64,000 nucleotides of DNA from Aurantiacibacter luteus. GTDB taxonomy: Bacteria; Pseudomonadota; Alphaproteobacteria; Sphingomonadales; Sphingomonadaceae. The notes beneath the pieces are model-generated. The model was given only the letters and a program-made list of their open reading frames with translations, was not told where the DNA came from and searched no databases. Within the stretch, counting starts at the first letter, position 1. Every line of letters starts with the position of its first letter. The translations under genes and the position numbers were made by a program. Location of the stretch: contig NZ_LBHB01000003.1 of NCBI RefSeq assembly GCF_001010945.1, positions 124,001-188,000 of the forward strand, written 5' to 3'. This document shows positions 54,316 to 62,530 of the stretch, in pieces.

Positions 54316-55126
54316 GTGCCGCCTCGGGAAAGGCGGGAAGCTTGGCGATGTCGTCGGGTTCGTGCTGGATCACCACGGTCGCGCCGTAGGCCTCGGCCAT
54401 CCGCTTGAAGCGGTCGAGCGAGGCGAGCGAATCGGCGCGGTCGTCGTTGAAGGTGGGCACGCGGTCGTGCTCGTAATTGCTGGTGTAATGGGCGAGGTCA
54501 CCGGTCAGCATGACCGGGCCCATGTCCGCAAGGCGCACCAATAGCGCGTGGTGGCCGCCGGTGTGGCCGGGCATGGCGAGCAGCTTGACCGTGCCGTCGC
54601 CGAACAGGTCGAGGTCGCCGCCGACCTGCCGCACCTCGGCCCCGCCATCGAGCCAGGGGACGAACAGGTCGCGGTTCACCCATGGCGAGCCCGCCTCGAT
54701 CACCGCCCAGTCCGCGCGGCCGATCACCAGCGTCGCCTGCGGAAAATCGCGCGCCTGCCCGACGTGGTCGTAATGGTAGTGGCTGATGCCGACGTAATCG
54801 ACATCGGCCGGGGCAACGCCGAGTTGCGCGAGTTTCTGCACCAGCGTTTCGCCCATCGAAAACCCGCCGTCGGGGTCGCCGCTGGTCGCGGGATCGATGC
54901 CGGTGTCCCACACCATCAGGTCGTCGCCGTGACGGATGAGGTAGCAGCTGACCACGAGATCTCGCGTCATGCCGTCAGACGCGCCGGTATCGTCGAAGCC
55001 GCCGAGCGGCATGGGCTCGGTCGCCTGGCCGCAGTCGATGCGGGTCAGGCTGACATCGGGCGTGTCCTGCGCGGCGAGCGGCAGGGGCAAGGCTAGGGCG
55101 GCGAGGATAAGCGCGGTGCGGATCAT
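54311..55126 (-). CDS. Secreted metallo-beta-lactamase-fold hydrolase (lactonase-like)
   Basis: A 271-residue protein with a signal peptide ending LAAQ, then an MBL fold. Metal motifs: HYHYDHVG near residue 115, GHTGGHH near 190, TGDLAHY near 210, and a C-terminal QHEPDD His. The order and spacing fit the N-acyl-homoserine lactonase subgroup, but substrates other than lactones are possible. It sits between leuC and the glycosylase and overlaps both by 3-5 bp. Confidence 0.85.
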   Translation of the reverse strand: MIRTALILAALALPLPLAAQDTPDVSLTRIDCGQATEPMPLGGFDDTGASDGMTRDLVVSCYLIRHGDDLMVWDTGIDPATSGDPDGGFSMGETLVQKLAQLGVAPADVDYVGISHYHYDHVGQARDFPQATLVIGRADWAVIEAGSPWVNRDLFVPWLDGGAEVRQVGGDLDLFGDGTVKLLAMPGHTGGHHALLVRLADMGPVMLTGDLAHYTSNYEHDRVPTFNDDRADSLASLDRFKRMAEAYGATVVIQHEPDDIAKLPAFPEAAH

Positions 55127-56556
55127 TCGGTCAACTCCCTCACATCGGTCAAACGCCCCGTTACCGCGGCTGCTGCCGCCATCGCCGGGCTGACGAGGTG
55201 CGTGCGCGCGCCCGGCCCTTGGCGACCGACGAAGTTGCGGTTGCTGGTGCTGGCGCTGCGTTCGCCCGGCGGCACCTTGTCGGGGTTCATGCCGAGGCAG
55301 GCCGAGCAGCCGGGTTCACGCCATTCGAGGCCGGCTTCTGTGAACACGCGGTCCAGCCCCTCGGCTTCCGCCTGCGCCTTGACGAGGCCCGAGCCGGGGA
55401 CGACGATGCCCCACTTGACGGTCTCGTGCTTGCGCCGTCCGCGCAGCACCTCCGCCGCGGCGCGCAGGTCTTCGATGCGGCTGTTGGTGCACGAGCCGAT
55501 GAAGACGTTCTGCACCTCCACCTCGCGCATCGGCGTGCCGGGCACGAGGCCCATGTAATCGAGACTGGCGCGGGCCGCCTCCTGCTTGGCCGGGTCGGCG
55601 AAACTGTCGGGCGAGGGAACCGTGGCGCCGATGGCGACAACGTCTTCCGGGCTGGTGCCCCAGGTGACGGTCGGCTCCACCTCGCTGGCATCGATTATGA
55701 CGCTCTTGCCGAAGATCGCGCCGGGATCGGTACGGAGGGTCTGCCAGTAGGCGACGGCGCGCTCCCAGTCCTCGCCGCGCGGAGCGAGCGGACGGCCCTT
55801 GAGGTAGGCAAAGGTCGTCTCGTCCGGCGCAATCAGGCCGCCGCGCGCGCCGCCCTCGATGCTCATGTTGCACACCGTCAGACGACCCTCGACGCTCATC
55901 GCCTCGAACACCTCGCCACGATATTCGATGACGTGCCCGGTGCCGCCGGCCGTGCCGATCACCCCGATGATGTGCAGGATGAGGTCCTTGGGCGTGATGC
56001 CGGGGCCGAGTTCGCCCTCGACCCGGACTTCCATCGTCTTCGACTGGCGCAGCAGCAGCGTCTGCGTGGCGAGCACGTGCTCCACCTCGCTGGTACCGAT
56101 GCCGAAGGCCCATGCGCCGAGCCCGCCGTGGCAGGCGGTATGGCTGTCTCCGCACACGATGGTGGTGCCCGGTAGTGAGAAGCCCTGTTCCGGCCCGACC
56201 ACGTGGACGATGCCCTGCTGGCGCGAGGTCGCGTCGAAATAGCGGATGCCGAATTCGGGCGCGTTGCGCTCCAGCGCGGCGAGTTGCTCGGCGCTTTCTG
56301 CATCGAGGATCGGCACGCGGTTGCCTTGCGCATCGACGCGCGGCGTCGTCGGCAGGTTGTGGTCGGGCACGGCCAGCGTCAGTTCGGGGCGGCGAACCGT
56401 GCGGCCCTTGGCGCGCAGGGCTTCGAACGCCTGCGGACTGGTGACCTCGTGGACGAGATGGCGGTCGATGAAGATCAGGCAGGTGCCGTCCTCGCGCCGC
56501 TCGACGACGTGGGCGTCCCAGATCTTTTCGTAGAGGGTGCGGGGTCTGCTTGCCAT
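55123..56556 (-). CDS. leuC: 3-isopropylmalate dehydratase large subunit
   Basis: A 477-residue aconitase-family subunit with a [4Fe-4S] cluster. Cluster cysteines are in GSCTNS near residue 348 and GCSACLGMN near 410; [14 protein letters not shown] near 137 is the substrate region. The N-terminal [12 protein letters not shown] is canonical. The frame ends overlapping the MBL-fold gene. It opens the minus-strand unit running to leuD and perhaps to bolA/grxD. Confidence 0.96.
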   Translation of the reverse strand: MASRPRTLYEKIWDAHVVERREDGTCLIFIDRHLVHEVTSPQAFEALRAKGRTVRRPELTLAVPDHNLPTTPRVDAQGNRVPILDAESAEQLAALERNAPEFGIRYFDATSRQQGIVHVVGPEQGFSLPGTTIVCGDSHTACHGGLGAWAFGIGTSEVEHVLATQTLLLRQSKTMEVRVEGELGPGITPKDLILHIIGVIGTAGGTGHVIEYRGEVFEAMSVEGRLTVCNMSIEGGARGGLIAPDETTFAYLKGRPLAPRGEDWERAVAYWQTLRTDPGAIFGKSVIIDASEVEPTVTWGTSPEDVVAIGATVPSPDSFADPAKQEAARASLDYMGLVPGTPMREVEVQNVFIGSCTNSRIEDLRAAAEVLRGRRKHETVKWGIVVPGSGLVKAQAEAEGLDRVFTEAGLEWREPGCSACLGMNPDKVPPGERSASTSNRNFVGRQGPGARTHLVSPAMAAAAAVTGRLTDVRELTE

Positions 56557-56654
56557 GCGGGCGGGATAGCGCGGTGTGACATTAAGGCCAAGCAGCGCGG
56601 CAAAACGCTTTGTCGTGTCTTGGAAAATTAATCTTCGCGCGCTAACTTACACGC

Positions 56655-57062
56655 ATGTCAGCCATCCCCTTCTCCATGCCGATCCGTATCCTGCCCGAAG
56701 ACATCGACTTCATGGGGCACGTGAACAATTCGCGTTATCTCAACTGGGTGCAGGACGTGGTGCTGGCCCATTGGCGCAAGCTCGCCCCGGCGGAAGAGGT
56801 CGCGGCCAAGGCCTGGGTCGCGCTGAAGCACGAGATCACCTATCGCCGCCCGGCCTTCCTGGACGACGAGGTGATCGCCGAGACGGTGCTGGAGAAGATC
56901 GCCGGCGCGCGCAGCTTCTACAACACGGTGATCCGCCGCGGCGAGGAGGTGCTGGCCGAGGTGCAATCCATGTGGTGCTGCATCGACAGCAAGACGCTGC
57001 GCCCCGCGCGCATCGACAAGGACATCGCCGCCAGCCACTTCGGCCTGCCGCGCGAGGGCTGA
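56655..57062 (+). CDS. Acyl-CoA thioesterase, 4HBT hotdog fold (YbgC type)
   Basis: A 135-residue hotdog-fold thioesterase. The catalytic motif DFMGHVNNSRYLNW near residue 18 includes the Asp-x-x-Gly-His pattern. The substrate is probably a short or aromatic acyl-CoA/ACP. It is divergent from leuC and 54 bases upstream of crtW in the same direction; a functional link to carotenoids is not established. Confidence 0.9.
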   Translation: MSAIPFSMPIRILPEDIDFMGHVNNSRYLNWVQDVVLAHWRKLAPAEEVAAKAWVALKHEITYRRPAFLDDEVIAETVLEKIAGARSFYNTVIRRGEEVLAEVQSMWCCIDSKTLRPARIDKDIAASHFGLPREG

Positions 57063-57116
57063 GGCTTCAGGCAACGTTTGCGTTGCGGGGGGCAAGTGCC
57101 TATTTCCGCCGGTGAA

Positions 57117-57890
57117 ATGCCCGCAAGCTCGCTCCCCCATGCCGCGCCGCGCAGCGCCGTGCAGACAGCCATCGGGCTGGGGCTCGCGGGTGCGCTGTTC
57201 GCCGGCTGGCTGGGGCTGCATGTCTTTGCAATGTTCGTGTTCGAGCTGACCTGGCAGACGCTGGGAGCAGGACTGCTCATGGCGCTCGTCCAGTGCTGGC
57301 TCTCGGTCGGCCTGTTCATCGTCAGCCACGATGCCATGCACGGCTCGCTCGCGCCCGGCAGGCCGCGGCTCAATTCCGCCGTCGGTGCCTCCCTGCTGTT
57401 CATTTACGCAGGCTTCGGATGGGCGAAGATGCGGGGCGCGCATTTCGACCATCATCGCCATGCCGGAACCGCGGGCGACCCCGATTTCGACGCCGAGAAC
57501 CCCGCGCATTTCGGACGCTGGTACGCGACCTTCCTGCGCCGCTATTTCGGCTGGCAGTCGGCGCTCTACGTCTCGCTGGTCGTCACTGTCTACTGGCTCG
57601 TCTTCGACGTGCCGATGGCGCAGATCGTGCTGCTCTACGGCCTCCCCGCCATCGCCAGCAGCCTGCAGCTGTTCTACTTCGGCACCTATCGCCCGCACCG
57701 CCATGCCGAGCCCGGTTTCGCCGACCGGCACAACGCCCGCTCGGACGATTTTTCCGTGCCGCTCAGCCTCGCAACGTGCTTCCATTTCGGCTATCATCAC
57801 GAACATCACCGGTCCCCGCAGACGCCGTGGTGGGCGCTGCCCGCCTTTCGCCGCGCGCAAAGCGAGACAGCGCAGGGCCAAGGAAAGTAG
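57117..57890 (+). CDS. crtW: Beta-carotene 4-ketolase
   Basis: A 257-residue di-iron membrane oxygenase adding 4-keto groups to beta-ionone rings. Histidine motifs are SHDAMHGS near residue 80, HFDHHRH near 113, and the C-terminal YHHEHH-x-x-P-x-x-PWW, all standard for CrtW. Four membrane helices surround them. ATG 57117 was chosen; an in-frame GTG at 57096 is possible. Only one base separates its stop from crtZ, so ketolation and hydroxylation are co-expressed. Confidence 0.93.
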   Translation: MPASSLPHAAPRSAVQTAIGLGLAGALFAGWLGLHVFAMFVFELTWQTLGAGLLMALVQCWLSVGLFIVSHDAMHGSLAPGRPRLNSAVGASLLFIYAGFGWAKMRGAHFDHHRHAGTAGDPDFDAENPAHFGRWYATFLRRYFGWQSALYVSLVVTVYWLVFDVPMAQIVLLYGLPAIASSLQLFYFGTYRPHRHAEPGFADRHNARSDDFSVPLSLATCFHFGYHHEHHRSPQTPWWALPAFRRAQSETAQGQGK

Positions 57891-57891
57891 A

Positions 57892-58398
57892 ATGTCGACA
57901 CCCGCCATCATCCTGACCGTTCTCGGCGCGGTCGCCTTCATGGAAGTGTTCGCTTGGTGGGCGCACAAGTACGTCATGCACGGCTGGGGCTGGGGCTGGC
58001 ACCGCGACCATCACGAACCGCACGACAACGCCTTGGAAAAGAACGACCTGTTCGCCGTGGTCTTCGGCTCCATCGTCGTCGCCATGTTCGCCATCGGGTA
58101 TTACGTGTCGGACTTCCTGTGGTGGTCGGCGCTCGGCATCACGATCTACGGGCTCATCTACACCGCCATCCATGACGGGCTGGTCCACCAGCGATATTTC
58201 CGCGTGGTGCCCAAGCGCGGTTACGCCAAGCGGCTGGTACAGGCGCACAAGCTGCATCATGCGACTGTCGGCAAGGAGGGCGGAGTAAGCTTCGGCTTCC
58301 TCTGGGCACGCGACCCGGCGGCGCTGAAGGCGGACCTGCGCCGGCAGCGCGAGGCGGGTACCGCCGTGGTGCGCGACAGCGCGGGCGCCGGCCTCTGA
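57892..58398 (+). CDS. crtZ: Beta-carotene 3-hydroxylase
   Basis: A 168-residue fatty-acid-hydroxylase-family enzyme adding 3-hydroxyl groups to beta-carotene or canthaxanthin. Histidine clusters: HKYVMHGWGWGWHRDHHEPH, HDGLVHQRY and KLHHA. With CrtW it can lead to astaxanthin, adonixanthin or related xanthophylls; no crtY, crtI or crtB is in the window. AAGGA upstream overlaps the crtW stop. Its stop overlaps the next frame's CTG. Confidence 0.94.
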   Translation: MSTPAIILTVLGAVAFMEVFAWWAHKYVMHGWGWGWHRDHHEPHDNALEKNDLFAVVFGSIVVAMFAIGYYVSDFLWWSALGITIYGLIYTAIHDGLVHQRYFRVVPKRGYAKRLVQAHKLHHATVGKEGGVSFGFLWARDPAALKADLRRQREAGTAVVRDSAGAGL

Positions 58399-58793
58399 CC
58401 GACCTTTCCGGCCAGTGGGACGGCACCTATGCCTACCCCGCAGGCTTCGGCCCGGTCACCCCGTTCCTCGCCACGCTCACCCAGCGCGGCGCGAGCCTTA
58501 GCGGCTTCATCATCGAGCCGAGCCTGTACGGCCGCGCTTCGGCCGAGGCGCGGCTGGTGGGGGTTGTCGCTGGGGATGCCGTCGACTTCACCAAGACCTA
58601 TGCGCGTGCAAGCTTCGGCTACGAGAACCCGGTCGATTACGTGGGCCAGGTCCTCGACGACGGCGAGCGTATCACCGGCGTGTGGAGCCTGCTCGACATG
58701 AACGGCACATTCGAAATGACCCGTCACGCCTCCCGCGCGGAGGCAGGGGAGCGCGTGGCCGAGGAGGAGTTGTCGCTCAGCGCGCGTAGTTGA
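58395..58793 (+). CDS. Unknown protein after crtZ, probable CTG start
   Basis: A 132-residue frame with good coding character, beginning LTDLSGQWDGTYAYPAGFG and running to a serine-ended tail. No ATG, GTG or TTG lies before this conserved-looking start; the first is GTG at 58557, 54 codons in. CTG 58395 overlaps the crtZ stop (CTGA), an arrangement like the ATGA couplings elsewhere in the window. It looks beta-rich, perhaps a small lipocalin-like fold, but this is a guess. Function unknown. Confidence 0.6.
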   Translation: MTDLSGQWDGTYAYPAGFGPVTPFLATLTQRGASLSGFIIEPSLYGRASAEARLVGVVAGDAVDFTKTYARASFGYENPVDYVGQVLDDGERITGVWSLLDMNGTFEMTRHASRAEAGERVAEEELSLSARS

Positions 58794-58935
58794 CGTAGAG
58801 CGCGTGGATCAGCCCGGGGACGTAGAAGATGAGCGTCAGCACCAGGTTGATGAGCGCGGTCTTGCCTACGCCATGCTTCAGCGCGACGCCGAGCGGCGGG
58901 ATCAGCACGGTGAGAATGAGGGTGACGATGGCCAT
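58777..58935 (-). CDS. YqaE/Pmp3-family membrane peptide
   Basis: A 52-residue, two-span hydrophobic protein: MAIVTLILTVLIPPLGVAL, a short loop GVGKTALINLVLT, and FYVPGLIHALYV. The PPLGVAL turn and IHALYV end are the Pmp3/YqaE signature; the family is stress-linked and affects membrane potential in yeast. It overlaps the convergent unknown gene by 17 bp. It is too short for common length cut-offs. Confidence 0.88.
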   Translation of the reverse strand: MAIVTLILTVLIPPLGVALKHGVGKTALINLVLTLIFYVPGLIHALYVNYAR

Positions 58936-59010
58936 TGCTGGATGGTCCTGAAAAGAGCGGAGCGACCCGGCGGTTGCCTCATCAACCAGCCGTCGGCGCG
59001 CGGGTTCCGT

Positions 59011-59418
59011 TCATCCCCCGGCGATGCGCGCGGCGTGCTCGCGCACCAGCGCGATCATGTTGGGCACCCCTTGCGTGCGGTTGGAGCTGAGCTGGTTCTT
59101 GAGGTCGAACGGGGCGAGCGCGGCGGTCACGTCCATCGCCGCGACCTCGCCTGCGGGCCTGTCCTGCACCGCGGCGATGACCAGCGCGACGATGCCCTTG
59201 GTGATGGCGGCGTTGCTGTCGGCGAGGAAATGCAGCTTTCCCGCGTCCCCGGTCGGATAGACCCAGACCTGCGCGCTGCACCCGCGCACCAGCGTGGCAT
59301 CGGTCTTGAGCGCGGCGGGCATGGGCTCCAGCTCGCGGCCAAGCTCGATCAGCAGGCGATAGCGTTCGTCGGCGTCGAGGAAATCGTATTCCTCGTGGAT
59401 GTCTTCGAGGGTTCTCAA
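59011..59418 (-). CDS. sufE: Cysteine desulfuration protein SufE
   Basis: A 135-residue SufE that accepts persulfide sulfur from SufS for Fe-S cluster building. The acceptor cysteine is in VRGCSAQVW near residue 47; the end NRTQGVPNMI is conserved. The start is TTG at 59418, with GGAG six bases upstream and the family N-terminus LEDIHEEYDFL following. Longer frames to 59464 run into a dispersed repeat. No suf operon adjoins. Confidence 0.92.
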   Translation of the reverse strand: MRTLEDIHEEYDFLDADERYRLLIELGRELEPMPAALKTDATLVRGCSAQVWVYPTGDAGKLHFLADSNAAITKGIVALVIAAVQDRPAGEVAAMDVTAALAPFDLKNQLSSNRTQGVPNMIALVREHAARIAGG

Positions 59419-59426
59419 GCCAATCT

Positions 59427-59519
59427 CCGCTCACCCTGAGCTTGTCGAAGGGTTGCCCTTCCACTTCTGGCGACGCGCTAGAAGAAAGGACGATGCTTCG
59501 ACAAGCTCAGCATGAGCGG
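59427..59519. repeat. Long inverted repeat of the CTGAGCTTGTCGAAG family
   Basis: Two 24-base arms (59427-59450 and 59496-59519) pair with two mismatches around a 45-base loop; the core is CTGAGCTTGTCGAAG/CTTCGACAAGCTCAG. This core is a common intergenic element in sphingomonad-type genomes, often seen translated as FDKLR-like tails on over-extended frames. It separates sufE from the end of the psp operon and may act as a bidirectional transcription barrier. Confidence 0.8.
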
Positions 59520-59534
59520 ATTGGTGAAATTTCG

Positions 59535-59771
59535 TCACAGGTCCACCCCGCTGGCGATCGCTTCCAGCTTGCGGATGCGTTCCTTGAGGTCGGCGATCTC
59601 GATGCGCGCCATGCCCTCGGGCGATCCGCGCTCCATGTCGGCGGGCAGGCTGCGCAGCTCCAGCTCGCGGCTCTTGAGCGCCAGCCAGCCCTGCCAGCCG
59701 AGCAGCGCCGCGCCCGCGGTGATGGCCAGGGCCAGCAGGGTGGTGGCGGCGTAAAGCATGTCGATATCCAT
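59535..59771 (-). CDS. PspB-like membrane/coiled-coil protein D (last gene of psp operon)
   Basis: A 78-residue protein with an N-terminal membrane helix (LYAATTLLALAITAGAALLG) then a charged helix ending IADLKERIRKLEAIASG. This is a shortened form of the motif shared by three upstream genes. GGAGG lies six bases before ATG 59771, deciding against ATG 59777, which directly abuts it. Twelve bases separate it from the previous gene. Function inferred only from operon and architecture. Confidence 0.7.
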   Translation of the reverse strand: MDIDMLYAATTLLALAITAGAALLGWQGWLALKSRELELRSLPADMERGSPEGMARIEIADLKERIRKLEAIASGVDL

Positions 59772-59783
59772 CGTCATCCTCCG

Positions 59784-60032
59784 TTAGTTGTCGCGAAGCG
59801 CCTCGATCTCGTCGGCCGTGCGCCGGGCGGGATCGGTGGCGATGCGTTCGAGCACTTTCACCCGCTCGCGCAGGTCGGCTAGCTCGGCGCGGGCCTCGTC
59901 GCGCTCGCCGCGAAGCTGCGCCGTCTCGGCCTCGTCGCGCCCGGTCCGGCGTTCGCCGCTGTCGCGGGTAAAGACCTTGACCAGCGCCGACATGACGATT
60001 GCGACGATGGCAACGACGGCCCAGCTGCTCAC
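59784..60032 (-). CDS. PspB-like membrane/coiled-coil protein C
   Basis: An 82-residue protein: one membrane span (WAVVAIVAIVMSALVKVF) and a long charged coiled coil containing LRERVKVLERIATDP and DEIEALRD. The motif is shared with proteins A and B of the same operon. The GTG start overlaps the previous stop (GTGA). The topology matches PspB (short span plus cytoplasmic coiled coil). Confidence 0.72.
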   Translation of the reverse strand: MSSWAVVAIVAIVMSALVKVFTRDSGERRTGRDEAETAQLRGERDEARAELADLRERVKVLERIATDPARRTADEIEALRDN

Positions 60033-60325
60033 GACGCGATCTCCCGCTCGGCACGCATGTCGCGCAGCGCGTCGATCTGGCGCGAGAGGTCGGCACCGGG
60101 ATCGGTAACGATGCGTTCGAGCACGCGCAGTCGGTCCTCCAGGTGCGCCTGAATCTCGCCGGGCGCGGCGGCCTGCGCGGCCTTGGCCTCCTCGATCCGC
60201 GCCTGCAATTCGAGCTTGCGCTCCTTGTGCTCCTGCTCGCGCTTGTTGATCATGTAGGCGAAAGGGAACACGATCATCAGCACCAGCAGCACGAAGGTGA
60301 AGATGCCCATCAGGTCGGGGTCCAT
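60029..60325 (-). CDS. PspB-like membrane/coiled-coil protein B
   Basis: A 98-residue protein: span GIFTFVLLVLMIVFPFAYMI, then a basic and glutamate-rich coiled coil ending LEDRLRVLERIVTDP and RQIDALRD. Its start shares a base with the stop of the 47-residue gene (TGATG). It is closest to protein A in the shared motif, suggesting duplication. Confidence 0.75.
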   Translation of the reverse strand: MDPDLMGIFTFVLLVLMIVFPFAYMINKREQEHKERKLELQARIEEAKAAQAAAPGEIQAHLEDRLRVLERIVTDPGADLSRQIDALRDMRAEREIAS

Positions 60326-60468
60326 CAGGCGCGCTCCCTCTTCTGCGGCTGGCGCCCGGCGTTCCATTTCGCCAGCGGACCCTTGCCGTGAAGTCCGGCG
60401 ACGGTCAGCGATACCGAGGTGACGATGGTCACCGCGATGATCCAAAACTCGACGTTCACCTGTTCCAT
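60325..60468 (-). CDS. 47-residue membrane peptide inside the psp operon
   Basis: ATG 60468 shares one base with the stop of protein A and its own stop shares one base with the start of protein B, so it is locked in the operon. The peptide is MEQVNVEFW, a span (IIAVTIVTSVSLTVAGL), and a basic tail. It lacks the coiled-coil motif of its neighbours. Function unknown. Confidence 0.7.
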   Translation of the reverse strand: MEQVNVEFWIIAVTIVTSVSLTVAGLHGKGPLAKWNAGRQPQKRERA

Positions 60469-60794
60469 CACACCTGCTCCTTCTTCGCGAAGTCGAGCGC
60501 CACGCCGCTGTCGTCTCCGAGGCCGCGGGCATCCTCGCGGCGCTGGTCGCGCAGGGCCTCGATCTGGTCGGCGAGGTCGTAGCCGCGATCGGTGACGATG
60601 CGTTCGAGCACGCGAACGCGGTCTTCCAGGTCGGCGATGCGCGCCTTTTCGGCGGAGGTGTCGGGGGCCTTCGGGGCGGCCGCGTGGCGTCGCTCCTCGT
60701 AGGCCATGCGCTTCTCCTCCAGCTTGCGCTTGTTGGTGGTGATCACGATCATGATGACCATGATGATGCCAAGGATCGGAATGAGCTCGGCCAT
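60468..60794 (-). CDS. PspB-like membrane/coiled-coil protein A
   Basis: A 108-residue protein: a span (LIPILGIIMVIMIVITT), a basic helix, a short Ala/Pro linker, then LEDRVRVLERIVTDRG and DQIEALRDQR. This is the clearest copy of the repeated motif. It starts 36 bases after pspC. Proteins A to D form a run of related small membrane proteins not found in the classical pspABCDE operon. Confidence 0.75.
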   Translation of the reverse strand: MAELIPILGIIMVIMIVITTNKRKLEEKRMAYEERRHAAAPKAPDTSAEKARIADLEDRVRVLERIVTDRGYDLADQIEALRDQRREDARGLGDDSGVALDFAKKEQV

Positions 60795-60830
60795 GTCGTG
60801 TCTATCTCCCTGTCTCGGTGGTGGCGCGGG

Positions 60831-61214
60831 TCAGCGCAGGCGTTCGATCTCGGCAGTGAGGCTCGGGTTGGAGCTGACGTAGTAGCTCTCCACGTTCGCC
60901 AGCCGGCGGTCGACGTCCTTCATCTGCGCGCGGATCTGCCGGGCGGTGCGCTTCGGGTTCTGCCGTACGCCCTGCCAGTACTCGGTTTCCTTCGCGTCCT
61001 CGGCATAGAGATGGGCGGGCTTGCGGTTAAGCAGCACGGCCATCACGATATAGGCCGGGATGACGAGCGGGAAGAAGCCCATGATCGTCAGGAAGATGGC
61101 GCCCAGGCGGATCCAGATGGCGTTGATGCCGGTGTAATCCGCGATGCCGGCGCAAACCCCGGCGATCTTGCCGTTCTGCTTGTCCTTGTAGAGCGTTGTG
61201 CGCGGGCTGTTCAC
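60831..61214 (-). CDS. pspC: Phage shock protein C
   Basis: A 127-residue PspC: KDKQNGKIAGVCAGIADYTG, then INAIWIRLGAIFLTIMGFF and a second span, followed by a cytoplasmic tail with a coiled-coil stretch (ARQIRAQMKDVDRRLANVE). PspC senses envelope stress and, with PspB, draws PspA away from PspF. The GTG start at 61214 overlaps the pspB stop. Confidence 0.9.
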   Translation of the reverse strand: MNSPRTTLYKDKQNGKIAGVCAGIADYTGINAIWIRLGAIFLTIMGFFPLVIPAYIVMAVLLNRKPAHLYAEDAKETEYWQGVRQNPKRTARQIRAQMKDVDRRLANVESYYVSSNPSLTAEIERLR

Positions 61215-61507
61215 AGGCGTTCTCCCTTCTTCTCGGCGAGCAGCATCTCGAGCTCGCGCAGCGGCAGGTTGTCGACTTCTCGGTCGTGCTGGATGCGCGG
61301 CGGCACGAAGTCGGGGTTGTCGGAGGCGACCAGCCGCTCGACCGTGTCCATCCGTTCGTCGAGCCGCTTGGCGAGGCTGTAGAGATCCTCCAGCAGCGCC
61401 TCGTCGTCGGTGGTGATCGTCGCCGCGGTCTTCCACTTGGTGACATAGTGCATCACCAGCCACGGCAGGGCGATGAAGATGCATACGATGGCGAGCACGT
61501 CGTCCAT
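61211..61507 (-). CDS. pspB: Phage shock protein B
   Basis: A 98-residue PspB: N-terminal span DDVLAIVCIFIALPWLVMHYV and a cytoplasmic coiled coil (LYSLAKRLDERMDTVERLVASDNP). The C-terminal 30 residues extend beyond the usual 75-residue length. It works with PspC in the inner membrane. Three bases separate it from pspA, and 4 bp overlap joins it to pspC. Confidence 0.88.
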   Translation of the reverse strand: MDDVLAIVCIFIALPWLVMHYVTKWKTAATITTDDEALLEDLYSLAKRLDERMDTVERLVASDNPDFVPPRIQHDREVDNLPLRELEMLLAEKKGERL

Positions 61508-61510
61508 GGC

Positions 61511-62344
61511 TTAATTCCCTTCCTGATCCTTCTTCGCGTCGCCGGTCAGACCCAGCGCGCGCTTCATTTCCTCGAGTTCGTCCTCGACCTTGTCGTTGCC
61601 TTCGAGCGCGGCGAACTGGTCGGCCAGGCTCTCGCCACCGCCGCTGATGTTCAGCGCATCGGCGCGGCCCTCGGCGTAGTCGACGCGGCGTTCGAGCTGG
61701 TCGAAGCGGGTCAGCGCCTCGTCCACGCGCTCGTTGGTCATCAGGCTCCTCAGCTTCACGCGGTTCTCCGCGCTTTCGAGGCGCGCGGCGATCTGGCTCT
61801 GGCGGCTGCGGGCCTCGCGCAGGCGGTGCTGCAGCTTGGCGATGTCCTGCTCGTAGGCGCGCAGCGCATCGTCGAGCACGGCGATCTCCTGCTTGAGCTG
61901 GTCGACCATGTCGGTTGCCTTGCGCTTTTCCACCAGCGCGGCGCGGGCAAGGTCCTCGCGGTCCTTCGACAGAGCCAGCTGCGCCTTTTCGCCCCAGTCC
62001 GCCTGCAGCCGGTCGAGCTTCACCGTGTGGCGATGCATCTCCTTCTGGTCGGCGATGGTGCGCGCGGCGCTGGCGCGGACCTCCACCAGGGTTTCCTCCA
62101 TCTCGAGGATGATCATGCGGATCATCTTCGCAGGGTCGTCCGCCTGGTCGAGCAGTTCGTTGAAATTGGCCGCGATGATGTCACGGGTACGCGAGAAAAT
62201 GCCCATCCAGTTGCCTCCGGAGTATACGGCACGCGAGGTCGGGGTGGGGCTGGTGCGCAGGCGCTCGATCTCCTGATCGAGACGCGAACCTGCGCGCGCC
62301 AGACCCTTGCCGATCGGCGTCAGCGGGTTGCGGTCGTCGCTCAT
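61511..62344 (-). CDS. pspA: Phage shock protein A (PspA/IM30), with an internal canonical start
   Basis: The PspA fold proper begins MGIFSRTRDIIAANFNELLD at 62206 (231 residues), with GGAGG seven bases upstream. The same frame is open further up to ATG 62344, which overlaps the stop of the preceding peptide gene (ATGA) and adds 46 residues (NPLTPIGKGLARAGSRLDQE and onward). So either PspA is made only from 62206, or a longer isoform is made too. PspA oligomers protect the membrane and inhibit PspF. The long coiled coil and the C-terminal LEEMKRALGL are typical. Confidence 0.9.
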   Translation of the reverse strand: MSDDRNPLTPIGKGLARAGSRLDQEIERLRTSPTPTSRAVYSGGNWMGIFSRTRDIIAANFNELLDQADDPAKMIRMIILEMEETLVEVRASAARTIADQKEMHRHTVKLDRLQADWGEKAQLALSKDREDLARAALVEKRKATDMVDQLKQEIAVLDDALRAYEQDIAKLQHRLREARSRQSQIAARLESAENRVKLRSLMTNERVDEALTRFDQLERRVDYAEGRADALNISGGGESLADQFAALEGNDKVEDELEEMKRALGLTGDAKKDQEGN

Positions 62345-62496
62345 GCCAGCTCCACCACCGGGGCGTTGCCGAGCAGCATCCGGGCCGAGGCCACATCGTG
62401 CTGCATCTGGGCGAAAACGGTGAATGCGATCATCGCGACAACGCTGACCAGCGCGGCGTGTCCCACCTTGCTGGAAAAGAAGCTGTGATCGAACAT
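62341..62496 (-). CDS. 51-residue membrane peptide opening the psp operon
   Basis: First gene after the sigma-54 promoter. AGGAGG lies seven bases before ATG 62496. The peptide has one span (AALVSVVAMIAFTVFA) and a short polar tail. Its stop overlaps the upstream start of the pspA frame. The same layout occurs at 48314, where a short membrane peptide precedes a PspC protein. Function unknown. Confidence 0.72.
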   Translation of the reverse strand: MFDHSFFSSKVGHAALVSVVAMIAFTVFAQMQHDVASARMLLGNAPVVELA

Positions 62497-62530
62497 GAAA
62501 TGTCCTCCTGAACCTTGCTGCCCGGTGAAT

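Noticed and set aside
59419-59464. N-terminal extension of SufE or a separate gene reading GQPFDKLRVSG
   Set aside because: This is the translated inverted repeat; TTG 59418 with its RBS gives the family start.
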